Made by a program: the position numbers and the translations under genes
Assembly (NCBI GenBank): GCA_943788835.1
Contig: CALSRU010000011.1
Span: forward strand, 27,341 to 91,340
Reading direction: 5' to 3'
Source: an uncultured Pseudomonadales bacterium
GTDB taxonomy: Bacteria; Pseudomonadota; Gammaproteobacteria; Pseudomonadales; UBA7434
Length of the DNA stretch: 64,000 nucleotides
Notes under the pieces: model-generated
The model's input: the letters and a program-made list of their open reading frames with translations, nothing else
Told to the model about the DNA's origin: nothing
Database searches by the model: none
Shown here: piece after piece, positions 1 through 10,290 of the stretch
Layout of the letters: each line of letters opens with the position of its first letter
Position numbering within the stretch: position 1 is the first letter of the stretch

Positions 1-989
1 TTGGTGGCATTGCCTGCCGGCATGTTTTCTGCGGCGGCGATTACACCGATTACGTTGATGGGTAAGTTCATGGTTGCCAGCGCATGCATCGTGCCCAGCA
101 CGCTGGCTGCACCACACATATCAAACTTCATTTCATCCATTTTTGCGCCAGGTTTCAGGCTGATGCCGCCAGTATCGAAGGTAATGCCTTTTCCCACTAA
201 TACGTGCGGCTGAGCAGATTTTTTACCACCTTTATATTCCATGATAATAAATTGAGACTCTTCTTTGCTGCCGTGACCTACCGACAACAATGAGCCCATG
301 CCCAGTTCCCCCATTTGCTTTTCGCCCAGCACCTTCGTGCTGATGCGCTCAAATTTACGTCCTAGCTTGCGCGCTTCACTGGATAAATACTTTGGTGTGC
401 AGATATTGCCAGGCAAGTCGCCGAGGTCGCGGGCAATATTAATGCCGTCGCCAATGGCGATACCTTGTGCGATGGCATGCTTGCTATTAGCAGCGTCGCT
501 AGCGCCCAAAAAGCTAATTTTTTCAATAGGGCAGAGGCCTTTTGCGGCCGATTTTTTCGTTGTTGTGTAGCGGTAGTTGCCGCGTGTGAGCTGCGTAGAA
601 ATTTGCTGTAACGCCCAGCTGTTGGGCATTGTTTTAGGCATTTTAAAATCGGCAGCGATGGCGATATGTTTTGCTTTGGTGGTGTTCAGTGCACGACTCA
701 ATAGGTGGCACGCGCTAACCCAATGCTGGCGTTGAAGATAGGCTTTGTCGCCGCAACCCCATAGCATTACATGCTTGGCACTTAAGTTCTGCACGCCCGG
801 TAAAAGCAGCGTTTCGCCTTTTTTACCATTGAAATCGCCGGCATCAAGCAAGCGGCTGATTTGTTTCTTGAGGGCTCGATCGGTGTCCCGCGAGGCTTTG
901 CTGAGCTTCTTGTCAGCAAAAATCGGTACGATTAACAAGTCGGCAGAAAACTCGGTGATAGAGCCCGGATTTTTTAAAAAAGCGCGCAT
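1..989 (-). CDS. pepA: Leucyl aminopeptidase, partial (C-terminus outside window)
   Basis: This is a cytosolic M17 metallo-aminopeptidase that removes N-terminal residues such as leucine from peptides. In related bacteria it can also act as a DNA-binding accessory protein in Xer recombination. The frame runs from an ATG at 989 to the left edge, giving about 329 residues, so roughly the last third is missing. The metal-binding segment VGKGITFDTGGISLKP (around residue 265) and the following ENMPAGNAT segment are typical of the family. The N-terminal domain (MRAFLKNPGS...) is complete. The upstream side faces prfB across a gap without a gene; the lptF gene often found divergent from pepA is not seen. 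Identification is secure from the motifs. Confidence 0.93.
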   Translation of the reverse strand, partial: MRAFLKNPGSITEFSADLLIVPIFADKKLSKASRDTDRALKKQISRLLDAGDFNGKKGETLLLPGVQNLSAKHVMLWGCGDKAYLQRQHWVSACHLLSRALNTTKAKHIAIAADFKMPKTMPNSWALQQISTQLTRGNYRYTTTKKSAAKGLCPIEKISFLGASDAANSKHAIAQGIAIGDGINIARDLGDLPGNICTPKYLSSEARKLGRKFERISTKVLGEKQMGELGMGSLLSVGHGSKEESQFIIMEYKGGKKSAQPHVLVGKGITFDTGGISLKPGAKMDEMKFDMCGAASVLGTMHALATMNLPINVIGVIAAAENMPAGNAT

Positions 990-1460
990 GTTGATACATT
1001 CCTTTAATAAGATAAGTGGTGCGTGTCAGAGTAATTCTAATGGTCAGGGTTCGTGGCTGATCGTCTTCAACGGGAAGCACTTTTTTCGCAAGACTGTGGT
1101 GGCTCTCGCAATGCTGCCCCATCTCCTAACTTTAGCAGGTCGGGCGGCAAGTTGGCCGCTGCACTCTGCACTTTATAACTTGCGGCAGGTTATTTTTTGC
1201 AGCTAGGAAGCGCGTTGAAAAGTTCTTGAAACGCGTATCTATTCTGGATATCGAGTGCTCAGTGTCAAGTAATTTGTGCCGCACTAGTGCGGCGTGCGGC
1301 TGGCTTTGCTCGTAGCTATGTGTGATTTTGGTTATTACGTGTGGTTTTGGTTATACTGCCGCGCCTTGAGCCAGACCAGTATTTATCGCGGCACCATGAT
1401 CGCCAAACGACGAATGCTGTGCAGTCTCTCTAGCCAAAAATTGTAACAGTGAATTCGGCA
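990..1460. other. Intergenic region between pepA and prfB
   Basis: This 471-nt gap separates divergent pepA and prfB. I see no convincing gene. It contains a perfect 16-bp palindrome, GCCGCACTAGTGCGGC, at 1278-1293, of unknown role, and a promoter-like element before prfB. Reading frames crossing the pepA start have no recognisable product. Confidence 0.5.
1328..1357 (+). promoter_or_regulatory. Candidate sigma70 promoter for prfB
   Basis: A TTGGTT hexamer and a TATACT hexamer (1352-1357) are separated by 18 nt and followed by a GC-rich discriminator (GCCGCGCC). The position, about 100 nt before the prfB start, fits. The -35 match is only moderate. Confidence 0.35.
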
Positions 1461-2559
1461 ATGCTTGAAACAAACCAGCAGCTCACCTCCCTCAAAGATT
1501 TACGCAGCCGTGTGGATGTGCTCCGGGGGTATCTTTGACTACGATCTTAAAAAAGAGCAATTAGCTGAGGTCGAACTCGAGTTGGCAGAGCCCTCGGTAT
1601 GGGATAAGCCTGAAATCGCACAGCAGTTAGGCCGTCAGCGGGCAAGCTTAGAAGGCGTCGTGTTGTGTATTGATGATCTTGAGCGAGGAATTACTGACAC
1701 CCTTGAGCTGCTAGAGATGGTTGTTGAGGAAAATGATGCTGACACTTTGCAAGAAGTCGAAAGTGAAATAGCTAGCCTGTCCGAGGTTTTAGCGCAGCTT
1801 GAATTTAGGCGAATGTTCGCCGGCCCCATGGACCCGAATCATGCCTTTCTTGATATTCAAGCCGGCTCAGGTGGCACTGAGGCTCAAGATTGGGCGGAAA
1901 TGCTACTGCGCATGTATTTGCGCTGGGGTGAGGCTCGAGGCTTTGCGACCGATTTAATCGAGGTGTCGGCGGGTGATGTGGCTGGAATAAAAAGCGCTAC
2001 GATACATTTCAGGGGTGAATATGCTTTTGGCTGGCTGCGTACCGAAACAGGCGTGCACCGGCTCGTGCGAAAATCGCCATTTGATTCTGGCAGTCGGCGT
2101 CATACATCTTTTGCCTCGGTTTTTGTGTCGCCTGAAGTAGACGACAATATTGAGGTTGAAATCAATCCTTCTGACGTGCGCACCGATACCTATCGAGCGT
2201 CGGGGGCGGGTGGCCAGCATGTTAATAAAACCGATTCGGCCGTGCGACTCACTCATGAGCCTACGGGGGTCGTGGCGCAATGCCAGAGCGAGCGTTCGCA
2301 GCATCAAAATCGTGATAAAGCTTGGAAAATTCTTAAGGCTCGATTGTATGAGCTTGAAATGCAAAAGCTCAATGAGGCAAAGCAGTCAGTGGAAGATAAC
2401 AAGTCTGATATTGGTTGGGGCAGTCAAATTCGCTCCTATGTGCTTGACGATCAGCGCATTAAAGATTTGCGCACCGGTGAGCAAACGAGTAACTGTCAAA
2501 GTGTGCTTGATGGTGGTATCGACAAGTTCATTGAAGCCTCGCTGAAACAAGGTTTGTAA
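1461..2559 (+). CDS. prfB: Peptide chain release factor 2 (programmed +1 frameshift)
   Basis: RF2 recognises UGA and UAA stop codons and triggers peptide release on the ribosome. The start is the ATG at 1461 ([20 protein letters not shown]). After 25 codons the frame meets an in-frame UGA at 1536-1538. Reading continues in the +1 frame from GAC at 1537 to the TAA ending at 2559. The joined product is 365 residues, the usual RF2 length. The stop-recognition motif SPF (in VRKSPFDSG) and the catalytic GGQ loop ([12 protein letters not shown], around residue 250) are intact. The gene is followed by lysS, the common prfB-lysS order. A conceptual translation starting at the TTG at 1465 would be wrong at the N-terminus. 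Confidence 0.97.
1525..1539 (+). promoter_or_regulatory. prfB autoregulatory frameshift site
   Basis: The site consists of a G-rich internal Shine-Dalgarno-like run (GGGGG, 1525-1529), a three-base spacer, and the slippery CTT TGA C (1533-1539). This is the classical RF2 autoregulation signal: low RF2 lets the ribosome slip +1 over the UGA, and high RF2 terminates early. Spacing matches the well-studied Escherichia coli site. Confidence 0.95.
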
Positions 2560-2741
2560 GCCTTGTTTGTAATGTGAGTAGGGGGCTCTAGTTAGTAGCT
2601 GTGTTTGGCTACAGGACGCGGCTGTAAAGAGTTGTTGTAGAAGTATTGGCGTAGTGCGACCATTGCATGCAGTATTAGTCGTGTGTAGTAACTGTAAGCT
2701 ACTAAATTTTAGATTTTATTTTGATTCAGAGATCGCTAACG

Positions 2742-4262
2742 ATGAGCAAGCAAACACCCACAGATTCAAATGAGCCGGCCGAAGATATACAGGTTGATCA
2801 CAAGTTGGTGGCTGAAAGGCGCGCTAAGCTCGATGAGTTGCGAGAGCTAAAGATGGCTTTTCCGAATGACTTTCGTCGTGATGCACTAGCGGCCGAGTTG
2901 CAAAGAGAGCTGGGTGATCATGATAAACAAGCTCTGGAAGTGCTTGACCGTCATGCTTCAGTAGCAGGTCGAGTGATGGCTAAGCGCGGGCCATTTTTAG
3001 TATTGCAAGACATGTCGGCTCGCATACAGTTGTACGTGGATAAAAAGTCGTTATCTGAAGAGCATGCTAGCGCGATTAAATCGTGGGATATTGGCGATAT
3101 TGTCGGTGTCCATGGGCCTGTACATAAATCGGGTAAAGGCGATTTATATGTTTATATTAAGGAAGCCGTGTTACTGACAAAGTCTCTGCGCCCACTGCCA
3201 GACAAATTTCATGGTCTAGCCGATACGGAATTACGTTACCGGCAGCGTTATATAGACCTCATCATGAATGCCGACGTACGCGATGTTTTTTTGCTGCGTT
3301 CGCGTATTGTAGAAAAAATCCGACAGTTTTTGGTGGAGCGCTCTTTTATCGAAGTGGAAACGCCGATGCTGCAAGCGATTCCAGGTGGCGCCACTGCGCG
3401 CCCATTTGTCACGCATCACAATGCACTCGATATCGAAATGTTTTTGCGCATTGCCCCCGAGCTGTATTTAAAGAGATTGGTCGTGGGTGGATTCGAGCGT
3501 GTGTTTGAAATTAACCGCAATTTTCGCAATGAAGGCTTGTCCACTCGGCATAATCCTGAATTTACAATGTTAGAGTTTTATCAGGCCTACGCTGATTATC
3601 GTGATCTAATGGATTTGACCGAAGCTATGCTCAGTGAAGTTGTGGCCGATGTGCACGGTAGCTCGAGCGTTGATTACCAAGGGGCAACCATAGATTTCAC
3701 AGCGCCATTTGAGCGCCTTACCGTATTTGAGTCGATACTTTCACACAACCCCGATCTTACCGCGACAGATATAGATACGCGTGAGGCGGCAGCTGAAGTG
3801 GCGCAGCGTTTAGGTATCCCGATAAAAGATAGCTATGGCTTGGGCAAGATTCAAATCGAGATTTTTGAAAAGACGGTCGAAGATCGCCTTTTTGCGCCGA
3901 CATTCATCACCGAATATCCGACCGAGGTTTCGCCATTAGCGAGGCGCAGTGACAGTAATCCGTTTGTAACTGATCGCTTTGAGTTTTTTGTTGCAGGGCG
4001 CGAAATTGCTAACGGGTTTTCAGAATTAAATGATGCAGAAGACCAAGCAGAGCGTTTTAAGCAGCAAGTCGCCGATAAAGATGCTGGGGATCTTGAAGCG
4101 ATGCATTTTGATGCGGATTATATTGAAGCGCTGGAATATGGTATGCCACCAACGGCAGGCGAGGGTATTGGTATCGATCGCTTAGTAATGCTGTTGACTG
4201 ATTCTCCTTCTATTCGCGATGTGCTTTTATTTCCAGCGATGCGGCCTATTCGCAGTAATTAA
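2742..4262 (+). CDS. lysS: Lysyl-tRNA synthetase, class II
   Basis: LysS charges tRNA-Lys with lysine in the cytoplasm. The product is 506 residues, normal for the family. An N-terminal OB-fold anticodon-binding domain (about residues 60-150) precedes the class II catalytic core: motif 1 near PGGATARPF, motif 2 at [11 protein letters not shown] with [12 protein letters not shown], and motif 3 at [13 protein letters not shown] prefer the ATG at 2742 ([15 protein letters not shown]) over an upstream in-frame TTG at 2721 because family members begin with a short acidic, poorly conserved tail. It lies 182 nt after prfB in the same direction. Confidence 0.97.
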   Translation: MSKQTPTDSNEPAEDIQVDHKLVAERRAKLDELRELKMAFPNDFRRDALAAELQRELGDHDKQALEVLDRHASVAGRVMAKRGPFLVLQDMSARIQLYVDKKSLSEEHASAIKSWDIGDIVGVHGPVHKSGKGDLYVYIKEAVLLTKSLRPLPDKFHGLADTELRYRQRYIDLIMNADVRDVFLLRSRIVEKIRQFLVERSFIEVETPMLQAIPGGATARPFVTHHNALDIEMFLRIAPELYLKRLVVGGFERVFEINRNFRNEGLSTRHNPEFTMLEFYQAYADYRDLMDLTEAMLSEVVADVHGSSSVDYQGATIDFTAPFERLTVFESILSHNPDLTATDIDTREAAAEVAQRLGIPIKDSYGLGKIQIEIFEKTVEDRLFAPTFITEYPTEVSPLARRSDSNPFVTDRFEFFVAGREIANGFSELNDAEDQAERFKQQVADKDAGDLEAMHFDADYIEALEYGMPPTAGEGIGIDRLVMLLTDSPSIRDVLLFPAMRPIRSN

Positions 4263-4599
4263 GTAGCAGTTTATAAGTATCAGTTTAGTGGCAGCTAGCT
4301 TGTTGGATTTATGTGGCGGATGATTTGCGCCGGCTGCTTTTTAAAAGTTCGTAAAGTGCTTGATCTTTTGCCGTGTACGTTGGCAGGCGAAAAAAAAGAT
4401 TGTATCATTGCGCTATTGCTGTGACTGTCGCGCAAAGGTAAGCAGCAAGCCTGATACGCAAGCGAGTCGGTATTAACGCTTGCATAATTTTAATAGGAAG
4501 TTCAAAACCATCAAGATTGTGGCCCACACCTCAACTGTTATTGACTGTACTGAGCAGAACTGGGTGCACGTGCGGCGTCCGCCCATAGAAACAAAAGAA
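4263..4599. other. Intergenic region after lysS
   Basis: About 340 nt between lysS and the lipoprotein gene. No terminator-like hairpin with a U-tract is evident and no other gene is supported. The following reading frame extends upstream to 4480, but that part lacks coding character and lies before the likely start at 4600. Confidence 0.4.
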
Positions 4600-5220
4600 A
4601 TGCGCCAGCAGTCTTCATTTTTTAAACGTAAAGCTCTGCGACTATGGCGCTCCACTCGGTTCTCGCACCTCTTATTATGCGTAGCGCTCCTACAGGTGGG
4701 AGCCTGCGCGTCAACTAGCCCATCAGCACAGCAGCAATGTGAGGCTCAGGTTCCGCTTGTCGCAGCGGTGCAAGAAGCGGCTCTAGCTTGTGAGCCTGAA
4801 ATTGATTTAGCTTCGGAGGCGGCCGTACGCAAGCTTTCTTTAGGCAATGAATGGCATGGTGAAGGTCGCTATCAAGCAGCCTTTGATGCCTACGAAGCGG
4901 TGCTTGCCGAGCATGCTAGTTTGTTGACCGATGCCTACGCACTATGGGGCATGGTGGCTTTGCGTTTGGATCGTGACAATCCCGATTACAGTCGTGACGC
5001 TGCGCAAACAGTGGCCTATGTGCTCGATCAAAGAGCAGGAGACGCTATTAATAGTGAGGCCGCTGCAGAGGCTCGCTTACTTTGGTTTGCAGTCAAGATA
5101 ATGATAGAGGCCGATGCTGACAAAGATAAGGTGATGGTGGAAAATCGCAAATTAGAAGGTGAGCTTGAGCAGCGTGACGAAGCTATCCAACGTCTGCGCG
5201 AACTCACCGTGGGCCGCTGA
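4600..5220 (+). CDS. Putative lipoprotein with C-terminal coiled coil
   Basis: I do not recognise a named family. The 206-residue product has a basic N-terminus, a hydrophobic stretch and a lipobox (LLQVGAC), with Cys36 as the predicted lipidated residue. The next residues are Ala-Ser, which favours outer-membrane sorting. A TPR-like helical segment (LGNEWHGEGRYQAAFDAYEA, about residues 74-95) suggests protein-protein interaction. The C-terminal 30 residues are rich in E, K, R and L in a heptad pattern, suggesting a coiled coil. The ATG at 4600 gives a normal-length signal peptide; an upstream ATG at 4480 would place the signal sequence internally. Confidence 0.7.
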   Translation: MRQQSSFFKRKALRLWRSTRFSHLLLCVALLQVGACASTSPSAQQQCEAQVPLVAAVQEAALACEPEIDLASEAAVRKLSLGNEWHGEGRYQAAFDAYEAVLAEHASLLTDAYALWGMVALRLDRDNPDYSRDAAQTVAYVLDQRAGDAINSEAAAEARLLWFAVKIMIEADADKDKVMVENRKLEGELEQRDEAIQRLRELTVGR

Positions 5221-5357
5221 GCTGGCTGTCAGTCAGCAGCGTAAAAGCCTCGCAGGACATCGTTTGGCGTAGGTCTGTAACGAGCACGGTGGCTTGCTGA
5301 AAAGTGCCTTACTAGAGCCAGTTTAATGGGCTCTGATTAACACTGACCGTTCGTTAA

Positions 5358-5861
5358 TTAGCGGCAGTACCGCCCGATAGCAACTTCTGCCTTGTTTATC
5401 TCAGCTTGGCGCTCTTCTTCCGATAGAATAGTCACCTCATTGTTGGCATCGCGGCGCCGAATGAGTGCTTTGCTGTTGAGCGACTCTAGGTTCGCCTTTG
5501 CAGTCGTGCAGTAGTCATGACTTCGCTGCTTCGACAATTTTTGTTTTTGCTCAAATTCTGCTTCTAGCGAGCCCGGTGCCTGGAACGGTGCTTGATCAGG
5601 AGATGGTGCAGCGGTTGAGCTCTTCGGGCGTTCTTTATTAGCGCTGGTTTTAATTTTAATGGCCGGTGTGTTGACAGGTGGATGCGTACCATACTCCCAA
5701 GTACCGCGTTCATTTTGCCATTTATAATATGTCTCGGCATGGCTAATAGCGCTGACGAGCAGCAGTACGAGCAACAGTAATGGTAGAGTGCCACATGCGA
5801 GGTAATTAGCTATTGACGTGGCTCCGCTGCGCTTTGATAGGGTACTCAACAGTTTCAGCAT
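5358..5861 (-). CDS. DUF4124 domain-containing secreted protein
   Basis: This 167-residue protein has an N-terminal hydrophobic segment ending in ISHAETYYKW, with probable cleavage after SHA. The segment after it (YYKWQNERGTWEYGTHPP) is the short beta-rich DUF4124 motif found near the N-terminus of many proteobacterial envelope proteins. The middle is low-complexity (Pro, Ser, Ala), and the C-terminal half is charged with paired cysteines (DYC, RYC). Function is unknown; location is presumably periplasmic. It is convergent with the preceding lipoprotein gene and divergent from the ilv operon. Confidence 0.75.
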   Translation of the reverse strand: MLKLLSTLSKRSGATSIANYLACGTLPLLLLVLLLVSAISHAETYYKWQNERGTWEYGTHPPVNTPAIKIKTSANKERPKSSTAAPSPDQAPFQAPGSLEAEFEQKQKLSKQRSHDYCTTAKANLESLNSKALIRRRDANNEVTILSEEERQAEINKAEVAIGRYCR

Positions 5862-6217
5862 AGTTCCAGATACCTCTAGTGTTGGCGATCGCTTTTATCC
5901 CCAGAGGGGCAAGTTTCACGACCCAATAAGGAGATTTTTCGTCATTAAAACTCATATTAAGCGATATTTGAGCCTAAAGTTAAAAGATTATGTCACATTG
6001 GCAGTCATACTATTGACACCGGCGAGCTGAAAACGAAGAATTGAGGGCTTGCGTCTTTTTATTCAGTCGATGCGTGAGGTCGGTAGCAATAATTACCGGC
6101 TTACTGAGCGTGGCGGCGGTGCACAGCACCCAACAAATGAACGATTCATGAAAGCGCGGTCAATATTTAGTGCGCTCAGTTCGCCCTTAAACCCGTAAAA
6201 AAGCAGAGAAAGTAGTC
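5862..6217. other. Divergent intergenic region upstream of ilvI
   Basis: This 356-nt gap between the DUF4124 gene (minus) and ilvI (plus) must hold both promoters. A perfect TTGACA hexamer lies at 6013-6018, with a poor -10 (AAGAAT) 17 nt downstream. I see no leader peptide rich in Leu, Ile or Val codons and no clear attenuator. Confidence 0.4.
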
Positions 6218-8059
6218 ATGCTAGACAAAGATAGCGAAAAACCAGACCAGCCTGCCCCAAGCAAGGGTCTTGCTGAGGTGAGCCCCGATGCTGAAATGCT
6301 CTCAGGTGGCGAAATGTTAGTGCGCGCGCTGGAGGAAGAGGGTGTCGAATTTATTTTTGGTTATCCCGGCGGTGCCGTGCTGCACATCTATGACGCGCTG
6401 CATAAGCACAGCAAGATACCGCATATTTTGGTACGACATGAGCAGGCCGCCACCCACGCTGCAGATGGTTATAGCCGCTCTACTGGCAAAACGGGTGTAG
6501 CTTTAGTGACGTCCGGACCAGGCGCGACGAATGCTATAACGGGCATTGCCACGGCTTATATGGATTCAATACCCATGGTAGTAATATCGGGGCAAGTGCA
6601 AAGCCACCTCATTGGCGAAGATGCTTTTCAAGAAACCGACATGATTGGCATTTCGCGTCCAGTAGTGAAGCACAGTTATTTGGTGCAGCGCACTGAGGAT
6701 ATTCCGGGAATTTTAAAAAAGGCCTTTTACCTGGCTAACAGTGGCAGGCCTGGGCCGGTCGTTGTCGATATCCCTAAAGATATTTCAGCGCCGTGGGAAA
6801 AGCGGCCCTTCCATTACCCTAAAACAGTCAAGATGCGCTCTTATACACCGAGCACTAAAGGGCATAGCGGCCAAATTAAGCGTGCTGTGGAGGAATTGTT
6901 GCGCGCCAAGCGGCCCATTATTTATAGCGGCGGTGGCGTTATCCAGGGTAAGGCCAGCGAAGCTTTGCGTGCGCTGGCTAAGCATTTGAATTTTCCAGTC
7001 ACAAGTACTTTGATGGGGCTGGGTGCTTACCCTGGCAGTGATCGACAGTTCTTGGGTATGCTGGGTATGCACGGCACCTACGAAGCTAACAACACGATGC
7101 ATGGCAGTGACCTCATCTTGGCAGTGGGTGCGCGTTTTGACGATAGGGTTACTAACACCGTGGCTAAGTTTTGCCCTGATGCGACGATTATTCATATCGA
7201 TGTTGATCCAACCAGTATTTCAAAAACAGTGTCTGCGCATTTGCCGATTGTTGGGCCGGCGCGGGAGACGCTTGAAGAAATGTTGGAGCAGATTCAGGCG
7301 ATTGAGGCCCGTGATGGCATTGCCAACAAGGTTGATCAAGCAGCACTGGCACTGTGGTGGAAACAAATTGATGCTTGGCGTGCAGAGCAAGGTATCTATG
7401 CGAGTAATCGCTTTGACGACACGACCGATGCCATCAAGCCACAAGAGGTCATACAGTTACTTCATGAGCTGACTGAGGGTAAGGCGTTTGTGACCTCCGA
7501 TGTGGGTCAGCATCAGATGTTTGCAGCGCAGTATTATGTATTTGATGAGCCTCATCAGTGGATTAATTCAGGCGGGCTTGGCACCATGGGCTTTGGTCTG
7601 CCCTCAGCGATGGGTGTGAAATTAGCGCACCCTGATAGCGCAGTGGTGTGTGTGACCGGTGAAGGCAGTATTCAAATGTGCATCCAAGAGCTCTCTACCT
7701 GTACGCAATACAAAATCCCGGTGCTCATTCTCAATCTGAATAATGGTTATTTGGGAATGGTTAAGCAGTGGCAAGACATGCAGTACGAAGGCCGCTATGC
7801 GCAATCGACCTACCAAGATTCGTTGCCCGATTTTATTAAGCTGGCTGAAGCATATGGTCATGTCGGCATGAAAGTTACCGACAAGTCTACGCTTCGAGAA
7901 AAAATGCAGGAAGCCTTAGAGCAAAGTAAAACTCAGCTGGTATTTATGGATGTTTATGTTGATCCACACGAACATGTTTACCCGATGCACATTGCCCCCA
8001 ACGGTGCGATGAATGATATGTGGTTGAGCAAAGGGGAGCGCACTGAAAATGGAAAGTAG
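6218..8059 (+). CDS. ilvI: Acetolactate synthase large subunit
   Basis: This is the catalytic subunit of acetohydroxyacid synthase. It condenses two pyruvates, or pyruvate with 2-oxobutyrate, using thiamine diphosphate, the first common step of Val, Leu and Ile synthesis. The 613-residue product carries the three domains of the family: the N-terminal TPP pyrimidine-binding domain with the catalytic Glu in [16 protein letters not shown], the central FAD-type domain, and the C-terminal TPP pyrophosphate domain ([12 protein letters not shown]...[11 protein letters not shown]). A purine-rich AGAGAAAG sits before the ATG. The last 11 nt overlap the start of the small-subunit gene, implying translational coupling and a fixed subunit ratio. 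Confidence 0.96.
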   Translation: MLDKDSEKPDQPAPSKGLAEVSPDAEMLSGGEMLVRALEEEGVEFIFGYPGGAVLHIYDALHKHSKIPHILVRHEQAATHAADGYSRSTGKTGVALVTSGPGATNAITGIATAYMDSIPMVVISGQVQSHLIGEDAFQETDMIGISRPVVKHSYLVQRTEDIPGILKKAFYLANSGRPGPVVVDIPKDISAPWEKRPFHYPKTVKMRSYTPSTKGHSGQIKRAVEELLRAKRPIIYSGGGVIQGKASEALRALAKHLNFPVTSTLMGLGAYPGSDRQFLGMLGMHGTYEANNTMHGSDLILAVGARFDDRVTNTVAKFCPDATIIHIDVDPTSISKTVSAHLPIVGPARETLEEMLEQIQAIEARDGIANKVDQAALALWWKQIDAWRAEQGIYASNRFDDTTDAIKPQEVIQLLHELTEGKAFVTSDVGQHQMFAAQYYVFDEPHQWINSGGLGTMGFGLPSAMGVKLAHPDSAVVCVTGEGSIQMCIQELSTCTQYKIPVLILNLNNGYLGMVKQWQDMQYEGRYAQSTYQDSLPDFIKLAEAYGHVGMKVTDKSTLREKMQEALEQSKTQLVFMDVYVDPHEHVYPMHIAPNGAMNDMWLSKGERTENGK

Positions 8060-8549
8060 TCGTAGAATTTTATCGCTTTTAATGGAAAACGAAGCGGGCG
8101 CGTTATCCCGTGTAGTAGGTCTTTTTTCGCAGCGTGGCTATAATATCGAAACGTTGAACGTAGCACCGACCAATGATAAGTCGTTGTCGCGTTTAACCCT
8201 TACGACCATTGGTGATGAGCGTAAAATCGAACAAATCACTAAACAGCTTAATAAGCTTATTGATGTTATTAAGTTGGTTGATTTGACCGAGGGTTCGCAC
8301 ATTGAGCGGGAGTCGATGTTGATCAAAGTGCGTGCCACGGGTGCTATGCGTGAAGAGATTAAGCGTACGACCGATATTTTTCGTGGGCAGATTGTTGATG
8401 TGAACAGCACGCTTTACACTATTCAATTAATAGGTACTCAGCAAAAGCTTGATGCTTTTATTGAGGCAGTTAAAGACGCGAACATTTTAGAAGTGGTTCG
8501 CAGTGGTGTTTCTGGTATTGCGCGCGGTGAAAAAATCTTGTCTTTGTAG
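8049..8549 (+). CDS. ilvH: Acetolactate synthase small (regulatory) subunit
   Basis: This 166-residue regulatory partner of the large subunit has an N-terminal ACT domain ([20 protein letters not shown], residues 4-75) that binds valine for feedback inhibition. A C-terminal ALS_ss_C domain (about residues 83-160) contacts and activates the catalytic subunit. The length is typical. The start overlaps the large-subunit stop region by 11 nt. A strong terminator follows immediately, closing a two-gene operon. Confidence 0.96.
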   Translation: MESSRRILSLLMENEAGALSRVVGLFSQRGYNIETLNVAPTNDKSLSRLTLTTIGDERKIEQITKQLNKLIDVIKLVDLTEGSHIERESMLIKVRATGAMREEIKRTTDIFRGQIVDVNSTLYTIQLIGTQQKLDAFIEAVKDANILEVVRSGVSGIARGEKILSL

Positions 8550-8560
8550 AATGCTAATGA

Positions 8561-8596
8561 ATATAAAAAAACCGGCTAATGCCGGTTTTTTTATAT
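8561..8596. terminator. Bidirectional rho-independent terminator
   Basis: A perfect 16-bp inverted repeat with a TAAT loop. The GC core is ACCGGC/GCCGGT, flanked by an A-tract on one side and a T-tract on the other. It serves the convergent ilvIH (plus) and ilvC (minus) transcripts. Confidence 0.93.
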
Positions 8597-8618
8597 TTGA
8601 ACAATTGAAAGATGCAGA

Positions 8619-10091
8619 TCAGACGATCTTTTTCATATCCGTCATATAAGAGCGTAAACGATGTCCCACAACTTCTACCGGATGGTTACGGATCTGTTCA
8701 TTAACGGACACTAGCTGTTGGTTATCTACGCCGTAATCAGCAAGGTTCAGGCCTTTGCCAATCACATCCGTGTCGATTTTTTTCATAAAGTCAGCCAGTA
8801 ACGGCTTGCAGGCGTGATCGAATAAGTAGCAGCCATATTCGGCAGTGTCCGAAATGACACAGTTCATTTCATACAGTTTTTTGCGTGCAATCGTGTTGGC
8901 GATGAGTGGCGTTTCATGTAGCGACTCATAGTAAGCTGATTCGTCAATGATGCCTGCAGCCACCATGGTTTCGAAGGCCAGCTCCACGCCAGCTTTCACC
9001 ATAGCTACCATCAAGATGCCATGATCGTAAAATTCTTGCTCGCTAATATCCATTGAGCCGTTGGCCGATGTTTCGAAAGCAGTTTCGCCAGTGGCCGCGC
9101 GCCATTTGAGCAGGTTAGCATCATCATTATTCCAGTCTTCCATCATGGTTTTAGAAAAGTGACCGGTCATGATGTCGTCTTGATGCTTTTCATACAGTGA
9201 GCGCATAATGTCTTTGAGTTCTTGCGCTAATTCAAAGGCCTCGATTTTTGCTGGGTTAGACAAGCGATCCATCATGTTAGTGATGCCGCCCAATTTTAGC
9301 CCTTCGGTTACTACTTCCCAGCCGTACTGAATTAATTTTGACGCATAGCCGGCATCCAGTCCTTTTTCGATCATTTTATCAAAGCACAAAATAGAACCAG
9401 TTTGCAGCATGCCGCAAAGAATAGTTTGCTCGCCCATTAAATCCGATTTCACTTCAGCAATAAATGATGATTCAAGGCAGCCAGCTCGATCACCGCCAGT
9501 CGCTGAGGCGTAAGCCTTTGCAATATCAAGCCCGTTACCTTGTGGGTCATTTTCAGTATGTACCGCAATCAATGTAGGCACGCCAAACCCGCGTTTGTAT
9601 TCCTCGCGCACTTCGGTTCCGGGACATTTAGGTGCAACCATTACAACCGTTAAATCATCACGAACCTGCATGCCTTCTTCAACAATGTTAAAACCGTGTG
9701 AGTACGAAAGCGTGGCGCCTTTTTTCATTAGTGGCATGATGCTTCCAACCACATCGGTATGCTGCTTATCGGGGGTTAGGTTACACACCAAGTCGGCCTC
9801 TGGGATTAACTCGGAATAGCTGCCTACAGTGAAGCCATTATCGGTCGCATTTTTCCAAGAGGCGCGTTTTTCGGCGATGGCCGAATCACGTAATGCGTAA
9901 GCGATATTCAAGCCGCTGTCGCGCATATTTAAACCTTGGTTTAAGCCTTGCGCGCCACAGCCCACAATAACGACCTTCTTACCCTTGAGGAGCTCACAGC
10001 CATGTGCAAATTCATCGCGTCCCATGAAGCGGCATTTACCCAGCTGTTTAAGTTGCAGGCGAAGAGGGAGAGTATTGAAATAGTTGGCCAT
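8619..10091 (-). CDS. ilvC: Ketol-acid reductoisomerase, class II (long form)
   Basis: This enzyme isomerises and reduces acetohydroxyacids to dihydroxyacids with NADPH and Mg2+, the second step of Val/Ile synthesis. At 490 residues it is the long class II form, as in Escherichia coli, not the ~330-residue class I form usual in Pseudomonas. The Rossmann motif is [17 protein letters not shown] (about residues 34-50). Two C-terminal knotted helical domains follow, with the metal-binding acidic segments ([12 protein letters not shown] and the repeat near [12 protein letters not shown]). It lies convergent with ilvIH and divergent from an ilvY-like regulator, so it is probably induced by acetohydroxy acids. 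Confidence 0.96.
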   Translation of the reverse strand: MANYFNTLPLRLQLKQLGKCRFMGRDEFAHGCELLKGKKVVIVGCGAQGLNQGLNMRDSGLNIAYALRDSAIAEKRASWKNATDNGFTVGSYSELIPEADLVCNLTPDKQHTDVVGSIMPLMKKGATLSYSHGFNIVEEGMQVRDDLTVVMVAPKCPGTEVREEYKRGFGVPTLIAVHTENDPQGNGLDIAKAYASATGGDRAGCLESSFIAEVKSDLMGEQTILCGMLQTGSILCFDKMIEKGLDAGYASKLIQYGWEVVTEGLKLGGITNMMDRLSNPAKIEAFELAQELKDIMRSLYEKHQDDIMTGHFSKTMMEDWNNDDANLLKWRAATGETAFETSANGSMDISEQEFYDHGILMVAMVKAGVELAFETMVAAGIIDESAYYESLHETPLIANTIARKKLYEMNCVISDTAEYGCYLFDHACKPLLADFMKKIDTDVIGKGLNLADYGVDNQQLVSVNEQIRNHPVEVVGHRLRSYMTDMKKIV

Positions 10092-10162
10092 GGTGATTCC
10101 TATGAGTTCGAGTTTACAAAGGCTGCGAGTGTACGCTCTACTTTATGTTGCGTAAAATGATA

Positions 10163-10187
10163 TATATGAAATAATGTATTTCATATA
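10163..10187. promoter_or_regulatory. Perfect inverted repeat in the ilvC-ilvY intergenic region
   Basis: Two perfectly complementary 11-nt arms (TATATGAAATA and TATTTCATATA) flank the 3-nt spacer ATG. It sits 72 nt upstream of ilvC and about 104 nt upstream of the LysR-type gene. It contains a T-N11-A core as expected for LysR-type regulators, so it is probably the IlvY operator. Operator function is inferred from position and symmetry. Confidence 0.6.
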
Positions 10188-10290
10188 GTGAAATCGAGTA
10201 ACTGCCTGTCTGGGCAGCAGCTCTAATATTTTCGTTGGTTAAGCTGCCCCTTCCGCCCTAGAAAAGACGTCAATAGAAGTAGAATTTAAT

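Noticed and set aside
745..1206. 153-codon plus-strand frame near the left end
   Set aside because: It lies antisense to the start of pepA, whose protein sequence is clearly conserved.
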